Below are positions 1-9,015 of a stretch of DNA of 16,828 bases, piece by piece. The position numbers were made by a program, and so were the translations under genes. The stretch covers positions 1 through 16,828 of the forward strand of contig JAGQRA010000145.1 of NCBI GenBank assembly GCA_020425885.1, given 5' to 3'. The number at the start of each line of letters is the position of its first letter. The first letter of the stretch is position 1. Source of the stretch: Planctomycetota bacterium. Lineage in GTDB: Bacteria; Planctomycetota; UBA1135; UBA2386. The notes beneath the pieces are model-generated. The model was not told where the DNA came from and ran no database searches. It saw only the letters and a program-made list of their open reading frames with translations.

Positions 1-7
1 CGAGAAC

Positions 8-2164
8 ATGACCGACTTCAGCCAGGTCGAGGTGCGGCTGCGGCCCTATCGGGTCAGCACCGGCAAGCTGGGCCCGCCGCAGATCTGGAAGCCCGGTGGC
101 CGCGATGTCGTGCTGAAGATCCAGCTGGCCGACAACCTCCGCAACGAGATCGAGCGCCGGCGCCGCGCCGTCCGGCCCGGTGATCTCGACGGTCGCGCCA
201 AGTTGGTCGAGTGGTTGCTCGAGAAGGCTCGCGAGGAGGTTTCGGTCTACAAGGATGCGCGAGCTCAGGCCGATCTCTATGCCCAGGAGTCCGGCAACAA
301 CCTCGACGGCATCCGCCTGCAGCTGCGCGTCGTCCGCGCCGAGGGCGCCCTGGCCGACGAGTTCGCGCTGCTCGACGGCATCGACGCCCAGAATCGCGAA
401 TCGGCGGTGCGCTACGTCGGCCTCGGCCGGTTGTCGGCGCGGCTCGGATTGTGGCAGGACGCCGAACGCGATCTGCGCAAGGCCGTGGTGCTCGGGGCGC
501 AGGATGCACACGCCCATGCGGCCCTGGCGGAGTTCCTGCTCGGTCGCGGTCGCACCCGCGAGGCCGTGGCGGCGGCCAACGCCGCCAAGCGCACGTTCGG
601 CAGCCTGCTCGATCTGGGCGACAAGGCCAGCGCGGTGAAGGTCATCGTCGGCTGCTTCCTGGCGGTCGGTGACCTCGAGTCGGCCAAGGCCGCGCGGGCC
701 TTGGTCTCGACCGGTGAGTCCTACCTGCTCGATGGGGCCATCGCCTACGCCGAGGGTGACGTCGATGCGGCCCTGCTGGCCTTCCGCCGCGGCAACAGCG
801 CGACCGAATCCGGCGCGGCATCGCGCGGCGAGGCCAAGCTCGGCGAGGCGGCCTGTCTGTTGCGGGCGGGGCAATGGCAGGAAGCGCACGACGTGTTGCT
901 CGGCGTGCACGATGAGCGCCCGCTGCTCAGGCACCGGGCGGCGGCCGGCCTGGCGTTGCTCTATCAGAAGATCGGCGAGTTCGAGCTGGCCGTGACCTGG
1001 GCCGACCGGGCGCTCGAGGCGAACCCGCAGTTCGCCTACGCCCAGTACCTTCGCGGTCGCGCGCTGCGGTTGTCGGGGCAGTACGCCGGCGCCGAGGAGG
1101 CCTTCAAGGCGGCGCTGCAGCTGAACGACGACTTCGGTCACGCGATCCTCGAACTGGCGACGCTCTACGCCACCAGGGCAGAGAACGAGTTCGGCCCGGA
1201 TCAGGATCGCCTGATCCGCGACGCGATGAAGTACGGCGATCGCGCCGTCGCGTTGTCGCCGCTCGAACGGCCCGAGCTGCTGCAGTTCCAGGGCATGCGG
1301 CACTTCACCGCCCGCGACCGGGTCGGATCGATCGCGGCCTTCTCCAAGGCGCAGCAGGCGGCGAGCCTCGATGCCGACAAGCTGTTCGCCAAGGGCGCGC
1401 TGGCGGTCGTCGACTACAGCCGCGGCCGCGTCGACGACGCCCGCGCGGTGCTGCTGCGCATGGTCGAGGACCTCGGCAAGGACGACCCGGTTCGGGTCTG
1501 GGCCGAGTCGACCGTCGATGCGATCGACCTGCACGCGCAGAAGGAGAAGCTCGAGGATCGCTTCGAACGACGCGACCTCGGCAGCACCTGGCCGACGGAG
1601 CACTACGCCGGACTGGTCGTCAAGGTCGATCGCGGTCGGCTGGTGTTCGAAGGCACGCTGTCGCGCAACGCCGAGAACGAGGTCTGGGCCGAACGGGCGT
1701 CGGCGGTGAAGAAGGCGATGAACTTCCTGGCCGTCGGCGTGACGATGCAGCTCAGACCCGATCACGCTCCCACCGGCTTCGTCGGGCTCAGGATCACGAC
1801 CCAGCAGGGGTCGACCGGTCGCACCGACAGCAGGATCGAGGTCGGAGTGCGCGATGGGCAGCCGACGGTGGCGATCATCGACAACAAGCAGCCGGTCGAT
1901 CGCCCCGAGGTCGATGTCCCGGACTTCGACCCGGCGGGCGAGCAGGACCTCGAGCTGCGTGTGTTGCCGCGCGGGGACGACCAGGGGCGTTCCTTCCTGT
2001 TGCAGGTCTCCTGGAACGGCCGCGTGATTCATGTCCGCGAACTCAAGAGCCTGAACGGCGCCGTCCAGAGCGAGCTCAAGACCGTGCTGTTCGTGCAGGG
2101 CAGTCGCGGCGGCAAGGTCGACGTCGCCTTCGACAACTACCGCCTCGAGCGCAAGAAGGAATGA
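8..2164 (+). CDS. TPR-repeat protein with C-terminal LamG/jelly-roll-like domain (probably 5'-partial)
   Basis: About 718 residues are visible. From roughly residue 130 to 490 the protein is a chain of helix pairs with TPR spacing, for example the stretch around WADRALEANP (331-340) and the next unit with AEEAFKAALQLN (362-373). After a charged linker, residues about 515-716 look like a beta-sandwich of the concanavalin/LamG type. It opens with FERRDLGSTW and closes with VAFDNYRLERK, a usual ending for such domains. TPRs mediate protein-protein contacts; the LamG-like module suggests an extracytoplasmic place. No signal peptide follows the ATG at 8, and the frame is open to the left edge of the window, so the true start probably lies upstream. 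The stop overlaps the next gene as ATGA. Neighbours are pseudopilins, so a role as assembly or scaffold partner of that machine is inferred, not shown. Confidence 0.75.
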   Translation: MTDFSQVEVRLRPYRVSTGKLGPPQIWKPGGRDVVLKIQLADNLRNEIERRRRAVRPGDLDGRAKLVEWLLEKAREEVSVYKDARAQADLYAQESGNNLDGIRLQLRVVRAEGALADEFALLDGIDAQNRESAVRYVGLGRLSARLGLWQDAERDLRKAVVLGAQDAHAHAALAEFLLGRGRTREAVAAANAAKRTFGSLLDLGDKASAVKVIVGCFLAVGDLESAKAARALVSTGESYLLDGAIAYAEGDVDAALLAFRRGNSATESGAASRGEAKLGEAACLLRAGQWQEAHDVLLGVHDERPLLRHRAAAGLALLYQKIGEFELAVTWADRALEANPQFAYAQYLRGRALRLSGQYAGAEEAFKAALQLNDDFGHAILELATLYATRAENEFGPDQDRLIRDAMKYGDRAVALSPLERPELLQFQGMRHFTARDRVGSIAAFSKAQQAASLDADKLFAKGALAVVDYSRGRVDDARAVLLRMVEDLGKDDPVRVWAESTVDAIDLHAQKEKLEDRFERRDLGSTWPTEHYAGLVVKVDRGRLVFEGTLSRNAENEVWAERASAVKKAMNFLAVGVTMQLRPDHAPTGFVGLRITTQQGSTGRTDSRIEVGVRDGQPTVAIIDNKQPVDRPEVDVPDFDPAGEQDLELRVLPRGDDQGRSFLLQVSWNGRVIHVRELKSLNGAVQSELKTVLFVQGSRGGKVDVAFDNYRLERKKE

Positions 2165-2823
2165 TGACCATGTCGCCAAAGCCCGCCGACCGCCGCCGTG
2201 GCGGCATCGCCTCGGCCGGTTTCACCCTGATCGAGCTGATGATCGTGATCGCGATCCTCGGCCTCCTGGCCGCGGTGCTGCTGCCCAACATCATCGGCAC
2301 GCAGGACGCGGCCGGCGAGGCGGCGACCCAAAGCACGTTCATCCGCTGCGAGAACGCGCTCGAGGCCTTCGCCCGCGTCCACGGCTACTTCCCGCCCGAC
2401 GACCTGCAGCATCCCGAGAAGGACAAGCAGCCGGACTGGAAGCCCGACAACGGCAAGAACACTTCGATCGAGTCGTTCCTCGCCTTCGTCAGCCTGTCGC
2501 GCAGGGGCGGTTCGGACTTCTCCGATCTCGGCTCTGCGCTGTCGAATACCGATGCCGATCAGAACGGCGCCGAGCTGCCGCTGCTGCACCGCAAGGACCG
2601 GCCCGAGGTCGTCGATGCCTGGGGTACTCCGCTGGCCTACTTCACCAAGTTCTCGATGGAACGGGCACAGACCGTGATCAGCACCGACGGCATGCCGCAG
2701 GAGGTCCGGGCCCATCGCGGCGACGGTGGCAACGTCCTCGGTGCCGGCAAGTGGCAATTCGTGAGCGCCGGCAAGGACAGAACTTTCGGCACGGACGATG
2801 ACCTCGTCTGGCCGCAGAACTAG
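2161..2823 (+). CDS. gspG: GspG-like type II secretion pseudopilin
   Basis: This is a 220-residue prepilin-like protein. A basic leader ends in Gly20 and is followed by FTLIE, so Glu25 is the conserved +5 glutamate, and then by a hydrophobic helix (ELMIVIAILGLLAAVLLPN). This is the classic prepilin-peptidase (PilD/GspO) site and assembly helix. The C-terminus carries SAGKDRTFGTDDD, matching the acidic, calcium-binding-like tail of GspG major pseudopilins. Family members are usually about 140-150 residues; the extra length lies in the middle. GspG polymerises into the pseudopilus that pushes substrates through the secretin. The first ATG overlaps the upstream stop. The ATG at 2170 is an alternative start with a better-spaced AAGGA nine bases upstream, and would only shorten the leader. 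GspG fits better than a type IV pilin because of the tail and the following minor pseudopilins. Confidence 0.82.
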   Translation: MMTMSPKPADRRRGGIASAGFTLIELMIVIAILGLLAAVLLPNIIGTQDAAGEAATQSTFIRCENALEAFARVHGYFPPDDLQHPEKDKQPDWKPDNGKNTSIESFLAFVSLSRRGGSDFSDLGSALSNTDADQNGAELPLLHRKDRPEVVDAWGTPLAYFTKFSMERAQTVISTDGMPQEVRAHRGDGGNVLGAGKWQFVSAGKDRTFGTDDDLVWPQN

Positions 2824-2860
2824 AGGAGCTGATCGGCCCGCCCCGAAGGTCGACACCGCG

Positions 2861-3823
2861 ATGTTCCACCACGACGCCAGACTGCCGAAGCGCCCGTCCG
2901 CAGCCGGGTTCACTTTGCTCGAGATGATGGTCGTCTGCGGCGTGCTCGCCGTGCTGTTCGGCCTCGGCATCGGCTATCTGGGCAAGACCGACCCGTTCGC
3001 CGTCGCCGATTCGGTGCTCGCCGGCGAGATCCGCGCCGCCCAGTTCACGGCGCGGGCCGAGGGGCTGCCGACCGAGGTGCTGGTCCGGCCCGGAACGGAC
3101 ACCGCCCCGGTCGCGACGGTCCGATCGCGGCTGCTCGAGGCGATCGCGTCGTTCCATTTCGAGCCGCGGGAGCAATTCCTCGACGCGAGCCTGCAGCCGC
3201 AGCTCGGCGGCAGCGCGGTCGAGCAGGGCCGGTTCGGCCACGCCCGCCGCAACCAGGCCGGCGACAACGCGCCGGTGCTGCGCTGGGCGGCGCCGAAGAC
3301 GGTCGTCGATTTCCGCTCCGGGCTCGCGCTGCGCGTCGACCTGTTCCTCGAGTCGCGCGATCCCTGCACCGTGCTGCGCCTCGGTGGCGTCGTCGACCTG
3401 CGCCTCGAGGACGGCGGCAGGCCGCGGGCCCGCCTGCGTCTCAGCGGCGGCACCGCGCAGGCGTCGGCGGTGGCGACGCTGAAGAGCGAGATCGCGCTGC
3501 CGCTGCGGCGCTGGTGCACGCTCGACATCGCCTGCGACGGCAGCGAATTCTGGTTCACCCTCGATGGCCGCGAACTGGCTCGGGCCGCGGCCGATGGCGA
3601 ACCGCTGCAGGGCGAGAACGACGTCCTCGACGTCTCGCCCGGCGATCAGCCGGTTCCGGGTATCGTCGATGAAGTGCGGGTCTTCGCCTACGCCTTCGGT
3701 CCGACCCAGCTGCTGCCGGTCGAGCTGCAACCGGATCATCCCTATCGCATCGCCTTCGACGGCCGCGGCGAGCCGATGACAGAGACCGAGGTCAAGTGGC
3801 TGACACCGGAGGAGCGACCATGA
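2861..3823 (+). CDS. GspH-like minor pseudopilin with inserted LamG-type domain
   Basis: This is a 320-residue prepilin-like protein. The leader ends at Gly16, followed by FTLLE with Glu21 at +5 and a hydrophobic helix. A GspH-like element follows (DSVLAGEIRAAQFTARAEGL), resembling the 'remove/transform ... arA' region of GspH. The C-terminus (YRIAFDGRGEP ... VKWL) resembles the GspH C-terminal strand pair. Between them, at about residues 110-290, sits a beta-rich segment ending in IVDEVRVFAYAF, which looks like the last strands of a LamG/concanavalin domain. The chosen ATG is the only good start before the leader; GAAGG lies 11 bases upstream. The open frame continues upstream into gspG, but that would add an atypical leader. 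A 37-base gap separates it from gspG, and its stop overlaps the next start. GspH/FimT-type is my best family; the exact orthology is uncertain. Confidence 0.72.
   Translation: MFHHDARLPKRPSAAGFTLLEMMVVCGVLAVLFGLGIGYLGKTDPFAVADSVLAGEIRAAQFTARAEGLPTEVLVRPGTDTAPVATVRSRLLEAIASFHFEPREQFLDASLQPQLGGSAVEQGRFGHARRNQAGDNAPVLRWAAPKTVVDFRSGLALRVDLFLESRDPCTVLRLGGVVDLRLEDGGRPRARLRLSGGTAQASAVATLKSEIALPLRRWCTLDIACDGSEFWFTLDGRELARAAADGEPLQGENDVLDVSPGDQPVPGIVDEVRVFAYAFGPTQLLPVELQPDHPYRIAFDGRGEPMTETEVKWLTPEERP
3808..3814 (+). promoter_or_regulatory. Shine-Dalgarno site fixing the start of the giant GspK-like gene
   Basis: GGAGGAG lies five bases before the ATG at 3820, inside the end of the preceding gene. It decides for 3820 over the in-frame GTG at 3796, which has no such site and would lengthen the leader. 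The ATG overlaps the upstream stop (ATGA), so translation is probably coupled. Confidence 0.75.
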
Positions 3824-6800
3824 AGCCGACCGAGTTGCAAGAAGCCGGGATCGCCTTGCTGGCCGTGTTGTTCGCCCTGACCCTGCTCATGCTGCTGGCG
3901 CTGCCGTTCGGCGCGTCGATGTCGGCCGGCGCCGACGCCGCGATGCGCGAGGTCGAGGCCGCCCGCGCCACCCAGCTCTCGGCCAGCGTGCGCGACCTGC
4001 TGCTCGCCGATGCGTCGTTGTCGCATCCGCTGTTCGACGAGACGCCGACCTTCGACGACCTCATGGAGTGGCCCGATTCGGTCCACGTCCCCGACGGCAT
4101 GAAGGCGTTGCTCGACGATGGCCGCGTCACCGTCGGCGGCAGCGTCGAGGATCTGCAGCGCCGGATCGCGCTGGACTCGATCTCGCCGCTGGTCCTCGCC
4201 AACCTGATCGGCACCGCGGCGCGCCTGACCGAGCAGCTCGAGCCGGATGCCACCGCGATGCAACTCGACTCGGTCGACGCGCTGCCCGAAAGCGGCTACG
4301 TCTGGCTCGCCAACGAGCTCGTCTTCTACGGCCAGAAGGACGGCAACCGACTGGTCGGGCTCGAACGCGGGCAGTTCCTCGACCTCGGCTTCAGCAAGCC
4401 TGCCGAGACCTACGACGTGCAGGCCCTCGTGCTCGACTACCGTTGCGTGCTGGCCGCGGCCTGGCCGTTCATGGGCCGCAGCGGCAGCGTGACGACGCGC
4501 AAGCCGTACGCCGAGGTGACCGAGCTGGCCGAGGTCGCCAGGGCCGGGATGGGGGCCTTCACGCAGGACGAACTGGACCGGTTCGCCGCCGCGATCGAGG
4601 CCTCGGGATCGGCGCATACCGCGGCGACCTGGGGTCGGCCCGAACGCGTCTTCAACGGCATGGCCGCCGGGCTCTCGCGCGTGCTGCGCGTCAAGTCGGC
4701 GCTCCATGTCGGCCCCGGCAGCACGGTGCGGCTGCGCAGCCTGGCGAGCGGTGCCGTCGAGTACGGGCTGGTGATGACGGTGTCGAACGAGCGCAACCCG
4801 ACCGATCTGATCCTGCCGTCGGTGTTCAACCTCGGACTGTTGATGCCGGTGTCGCAGGATTTCCCGGCCGGTGACACGACGGTCGAGCCGCTCGTGCCGC
4901 CGCCGCTCAACATCAACACCGCGGCGCGCGAGGTGCTGCAGGCCGTGTTCGAGGACGTGCGCCGAGCGGCGGATGTCTTCATCCACGATCCCGACGCCCG
5001 CCAACGGGCCACGCCGCCACGGGCCTGGAGTCGCAGCGAGGCCGCGACGCTCGCCGACGAGGTCATCGCCCTGCGCGCCGAGCAGGGCGGGGCGCCGGGT
5101 CAGGGTCCGTTCACCGGTTGGCAGGACTTCGTCGAGCGCATCATGAAGCCTCGACTCGAAGCAGCCAGCAACCGCGAGGAGAAGTCGCGGCTGATGTACT
5201 TCTATCGCAACCTGCGCACCGGGCGCGATTCGGCGATCGAGATGGGGACGCTGCCGATCTGCTTCGACAGCGGACCGTGGGTCCGGATCCGCGCCGCGGC
5301 CAGCCTCAAGCGCAGCCGCGTCGCGCCCGGCGTCGCCGCCCGCCACGAACGCAACGTCCTCGCCGCCGCGGTCCCCGGCTACCGGCTGGAGCATGCCTGG
5401 AAGACGCAGCGCGACTTCGAGGAGGCCTTCGTGCTCGATCGTCGCGCGCCGTACTGGACGACGACTCCGATCAACCTCGGCGCCGTCCTGCCCGGCGACC
5501 TCGGCAACGATCCATCTGGTCGCTACTTCCCGCACCTGCTGGCGATCGCCTTTCCCGAGCTCGGCTTCGGCGCGCCACGCTATGCCGCGACGGACGAGGT
5601 CGACGCCGGCGTCGAACCCGGCACGGCGATGGCCCGCCTCGGCAACTGGCGGATGCAGCCGGTGCCGATGCACGCGGCCGATTCGTTCGCCGAGGCGCAG
5701 AGTCCGCATGGCCACGATCTGTCGCGCGATGGCCCGTTCCTGATGGTGAACACCGGACCGTCAACACCGGGCGGGACGCCGAAGGGTGGCAGCGGCCGGC
5801 ACGACGGCATCTCGTTCCCGTTCAGCGTCGGCGGTGGCTTCATGGGGCGGTTCGCGACCCAGTTCTGGCTCGAGCCGCAGACGCTCGAAGGCGTGACCGT
5901 GTTCGACCACAGCGACGGCGATCCGAATCGCAATCGGTTCGCGTTGCACGGTCGCGATGGCAACCTCGTGCTCGAGCTGATCGACGAGGCCGGACTCGAT
6001 CCGGATCCGAGTCAGTCGCCGGCCGGCGTCGAACGCACCGCCAACGAGCTCGTGCTGCCGCTCGCCGAGCTCGGACTGCCGGCCGACACGCCGGTGCACT
6101 GCAACCTGTCGGCGATCTCGGGGCGGCCGCTCGGCACGTCGATGCACATCGACGGCAAGCCGCGTGGCAAGGCGAAGTACGTCACCTACCTGACGGCGCC
6201 GATCGACTCGTTCGATCCGACCCTCAGCAACAACCAGGGCGTGCCGGGGCGACCGGGCAACGATCGCTACATCGACATCCAGGTCGAGGACACCGAGGGC
6301 TTTCCGCCGGTTGGCACGATCCGCATCGGCACCGAGCTGTTCGACTACACCTCGATTTCGGGCAACTCGTTCCAGTGTCAATGGAACGACTCGACCGGCG
6401 GCCGCGGCGCGCGCCAGGTCTCGCGCGAGCACCGCCCCGACATCCCGGTCGACTCCGAGGGCAAACCGACCGTCGACATCAACGATCTGCAGGCCCAGGG
6501 CATCAACATCGACGTCTTCCCGGAGCATCCGGCGGGGGCCAAGGTCGAGCTCTACGGCTACTCGACGGCGGTGGCGCCGGACTCGCCGATGATGGTCGGC
6601 GAGACCGGGCTGGCGCAGGCGATCGGCGGTTGGGCGGTGGCGCGCGCGTTCCTGAGCAGCGGCAAGCGCGCGATCAATCTCGAACCGCAGGGCCGGCCGC
6701 CGATCCGGATCGGCGAGGGCATCGACGAGACCTGGACCGGTGACATCGATCTGGCTGATCCGCTGCCGCTCGTCGATCGCAAGTACCCGCCCGACGAGGC

Positions 6801-9015
6801 CCGTGCCGAGTTCGCCGACGCGTTCCCGCAGGGTGGCGGCTATGCGCTACTGATCCAGGAGCGGCTGTCGTGGATCACCGACCCGGCGCTCGGCGTCCAG
6901 GACATGGAGGAGACCGGCGGTATCGAGGTGATCAAGTACTCCTCGCGCGACGGCACCAAGCTCAAGGACGTGCAGCGGGCCCAGGTCGTGCCGGGCGACG
7001 ACAAGCACATCTCGTCGTCGCTCTACGACGGCACCGCGCGCAAGTTCGTCTGCGACTGGGTCGATTGGCCGTGGAACGTGACGGTGCAGGACGTCTGGTT
7101 CGATGACCTGCCCGGCCTGATCCTGTGGATCGTGCCGATCAGCTTGCCGGTGCAGAGCACCCAGGTGTTGTGGGATCCGCAGACCACGGGCCTGTCCGAA
7201 TGGGTGCAGCTCTACCCGAAGGGCGGTGATCCGAGCGACACGGAATGGGTCCGCTATGACGCGCTGATGGCCGGCAGCAACCTGATGCGCGGCAACCGCG
7301 CCGCCTGGCGGAGCATCTACAACGTGCTGACCGCAGCGAAGACGCAGCCGCAGATCCAGATGGGCCAGCTCGGTTCTTCGGGTGGCAGCGTGCGTACCGT
7401 CGAGCCGCCATGGAAGGCGGTCGAGGAGACCAAGGGCTACATCGGCTACGTCCCGAAGCTCGAATCGGAGTTCCCACAGGTCTACTGGGCCCGCGATGCC
7501 CTGAGGTTCCGTGGCGACACGATGCGCGACTTCTACGAGGAGGGTGCCAACAAGACCTCGTCGCATCCGCAGACCAACCCGGTCGTGACTCAGTGCCAGC
7601 GGTTGGACATGAGCCGCTGGGGCAACTACAGCGCGTTGTCAGGGCGGCTCGGGCGCCACGATCGTGTGGCCCTCGTCGCCGGCTCGCGCGCCTCGGGCAC
7701 GACCCGGCCCGACGTCGAGTGGCACACGGTCAACTGGGTGTCGCGCCGCTTCGACAGCGACAACCTCGCCGCCAACGCCAATCCCGCCGAACGGCTCGGG
7801 CCGTTCCCGTTCCAGCTCGTGGCCTTCACCGACGGGGTCCGGGGGCAGTTCATGGGGCCGCCGCTGGGGCAGCAGTACGTCGACCCGCGCGGCATCGATC
7901 GCATCGTCAAGTTTCCGAGCGGCGAACTGCCGGCCGCCTACTGCGACAACGTGCCGATCGGCAGCGGCGTCAACAACCAGAGCCCGGCCACCGGTTTCGT
8001 CGACGAGGTCGAGGTCGTGGCGCACACGCTCGACGGCCTGATCCTCAGCGAGGCCTGCAATGCTTCGGCGCAGAGCTTCGTCGCCCACGACAACCTGACG
8101 CTCGAGCCCGACGGCGTGCGCTGGTGGGGCATCAACAAGGCCGATCAGTATCCGACGACCGGCGGGTTGGTGATGATCGATGACGAGATCCTGGCCTACA
8201 AGGATCGCAGCGACGGCCAGTTCACGGTGGCGACCAACGGCCGCGGCATGCTCGGCACCGAGGCCCGCGATCACGACCGCGGCGCGCACGTGCTGTTCCT
8301 GACCAATCGCCCGGCTGCCATCCTCACCGCCAACGTCCAGGGCCGCGACGAGATCCTGCCGGTGCAGGCGATGGGGGCGCTGCCCGAACGTTGCGGCACC
8401 GTCGCCCTCGGCCAGGAACTGCTGCACTACAGCTGGGTCCGCATCGTCGGCGATCAGGCCCAGCTCGAGATGCCGCGCTGGTATCCACCCGGCGAACACG
8501 GCACCAGCTCGCTGGCGCGCGGTCTGCTGCGCGGACGCTACGGCACCACGCCGGGGTCGGGCAGTTCGGGCGAGGCCGTCGTGCAGTGGCCGTTCCGCTA
8601 CTGGGATCGCTACGCCGAGAACTCGGATGATCCCGAGCTCGGCTACTTCCAGCTGACGACCACCGCCGCGCCGTCCTACTTCCGCACCCTGACCTGGCGC
8701 GAGCAGGTGCGTGACGACACCGTCGACGTGGTCTGCCTGGCCCGGACCGACAGCCGCGCACCATGGGAGGCCGATCCGGTCGAGACGCCCGGGCTGTGGC
8801 GCTTCACGCGCAATGGCGACGACGAGAACCCGCGGCTGTTGTCGGCTCAGGGGTCCCGTCTCGAGATCCGCTTCGCGACGATGTACCTGCCGGGCTGCTT
8901 CGACATGGTGACGATGACGGCGCACGGCTGGAAGACCACGGCGCACGTCTCCCAGGTGACGGTCGATTACGAGGGCGAGTCGCGCATCTTCGACGAGAGG
9001 ATCACGTTGCGATGA
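3820..9015 (+). CDS. Giant GspK-like minor pseudopilin with LamG-like and repeat modules
   Basis: The protein has 1731 residues, against about 300-350 for ordinary GspK. A short leader ends at Gly10, followed by IALLA and a hydrophobic helix. Position +5 is Ala, not Glu, as is typical for GspK. At residues about 360-440 is the GspK SAM/helix-hairpin-like signature, with LNINTAAREVL and later FTGWQDFVERI. This supports GspK, the tip subunit that joins GspI and GspJ. The remaining 1250 residues are beta-rich: a LamG-like domain at about 665-790 (from FMGRFATQFWLEP to HIDGKPRG), a second possible one at about 1280-1415 ending in GFVDEVEVVAHTL, and several copies of a short IGxE-hhxY...RG motif. 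The stop overlaps the next gene by four bases (ATGA). Base composition looks like the neighbours, so no sign of recent transfer. A function as an enlarged, surface-exposed tip or adhesin is inference. Confidence 0.78.
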   Translation: MKPTELQEAGIALLAVLFALTLLMLLALPFGASMSAGADAAMREVEAARATQLSASVRDLLLADASLSHPLFDETPTFDDLMEWPDSVHVPDGMKALLDDGRVTVGGSVEDLQRRIALDSISPLVLANLIGTAARLTEQLEPDATAMQLDSVDALPESGYVWLANELVFYGQKDGNRLVGLERGQFLDLGFSKPAETYDVQALVLDYRCVLAAAWPFMGRSGSVTTRKPYAEVTELAEVARAGMGAFTQDELDRFAAAIEASGSAHTAATWGRPERVFNGMAAGLSRVLRVKSALHVGPGSTVRLRSLASGAVEYGLVMTVSNERNPTDLILPSVFNLGLLMPVSQDFPAGDTTVEPLVPPPLNINTAAREVLQAVFEDVRRAADVFIHDPDARQRATPPRAWSRSEAATLADEVIALRAEQGGAPGQGPFTGWQDFVERIMKPRLEAASNREEKSRLMYFYRNLRTGRDSAIEMGTLPICFDSGPWVRIRAAASLKRSRVAPGVAARHERNVLAAAVPGYRLEHAWKTQRDFEEAFVLDRRAPYWTTTPINLGAVLPGDLGNDPSGRYFPHLLAIAFPELGFGAPRYAATDEVDAGVEPGTAMARLGNWRMQPVPMHAADSFAEAQSPHGHDLSRDGPFLMVNTGPSTPGGTPKGGSGRHDGISFPFSVGGGFMGRFATQFWLEPQTLEGVTVFDHSDGDPNRNRFALHGRDGNLVLELIDEAGLDPDPSQSPAGVERTANELVLPLAELGLPADTPVHCNLSAISGRPLGTSMHIDGKPRGKAKYVTYLTAPIDSFDPTLSNNQGVPGRPGNDRYIDIQVEDTEGFPPVGTIRIGTELFDYTSISGNSFQCQWNDSTGGRGARQVSREHRPDIPVDSEGKPTVDINDLQAQGINIDVFPEHPAGAKVELYGYSTAVAPDSPMMVGETGLAQAIGGWAVARAFLSSGKRAINLEPQGRPPIRIGEGIDETWTGDIDLADPLPLVDRKYPPDEARAEFADAFPQGGGYALLIQERLSWITDPALGVQDMEETGGIEVIKYSSRDGTKLKDVQRAQVVPGDDKHISSSLYDGTARKFVCDWVDWPWNVTVQDVWFDDLPGLILWIVPISLPVQSTQVLWDPQTTGLSEWVQLYPKGGDPSDTEWVRYDALMAGSNLMRGNRAAWRSIYNVLTAAKTQPQIQMGQLGSSGGSVRTVEPPWKAVEETKGYIGYVPKLESEFPQVYWARDALRFRGDTMRDFYEEGANKTSSHPQTNPVVTQCQRLDMSRWGNYSALSGRLGRHDRVALVAGSRASGTTRPDVEWHTVNWVSRRFDSDNLAANANPAERLGPFPFQLVAFTDGVRGQFMGPPLGQQYVDPRGIDRIVKFPSGELPAAYCDNVPIGSGVNNQSPATGFVDEVEVVAHTLDGLILSEACNASAQSFVAHDNLTLEPDGVRWWGINKADQYPTTGGLVMIDDEILAYKDRSDGQFTVATNGRGMLGTEARDHDRGAHVLFLTNRPAAILTANVQGRDEILPVQAMGALPERCGTVALGQELLHYSWVRIVGDQAQLEMPRWYPPGEHGTSSLARGLLRGRYGTTPGSGSSGEAVVQWPFRYWDRYAENSDDPELGYFQLTTTAAPSYFRTLTWREQVRDDTVDVVCLARTDSRAPWEADPVETPGLWRFTRNGDDENPRLLSAQGSRLEIRFATMYLPGCFDMVTMTAHGWKTTAHVSQVTVDYEGESRIFDERITLR
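4291..4371 (+). repeat. Protein repeat motif, copy A (GspK-like)
   Basis: Encodes GYVWLANELVFY followed by LVGLERG. The pattern G-x-h-x-h-x-x-E-h-h-x-Y, a variable loop, then hxxRG recurs later in this gene and in the next one. It lies between the signal helix and the SAM-like region. Confidence 0.45.
6301..6450 (+). repeat. Protein repeat motif, copy B (GspK-like)
   Basis: Encodes VGTIRIGTELFDYTSISGNS, then a Gly/Arg-rich loop and a conserved-looking His-Arg-Pro (EHRPDIPV). It is the clearest IGxE form of the motif and lies just after the first LamG-like segment. Confidence 0.5.
8161..8301 (+). repeat. Protein repeat motif, copy D (GspK-like)
   Basis: Encodes GGLVMIDDEILAYKDR, then NGRGMLGTEARDHDRGAHV. 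It includes the full tail of the motif (RG, GT, H, RG, HV) that copy F in the GspJ-like protein also shows. It follows the second possible LamG-like segment. Confidence 0.5.
8392..8550 (+). repeat. Protein repeat motif, copy E (GspK-like)
   Basis: Encodes CGTVALGQELLHYSW, a longer loop than the other copies, then LARGLLRGRYGTT. It lies about 90 bases after copy D, so D and E may be a tandem pair. Confidence 0.45.

Noticed and set aside
2798..2860. Earlier ATG start for the GspH-like gene inside gspG
   Set aside because: It would give a leader of 37 residues overlapping the end of gspG; the ATG at 2861 gives a normal basic leader before FTLLE.
3742..5715. Long open frame on the minus strand, about 657 codons, antisense to the GspK-like gene
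   Set aside because: GC-rich shadow of the real gene: Arg/Ala/Gly/His-rich without any recognisable domain, signal peptide or ribosome site. The + strand frame has clear family motifs.
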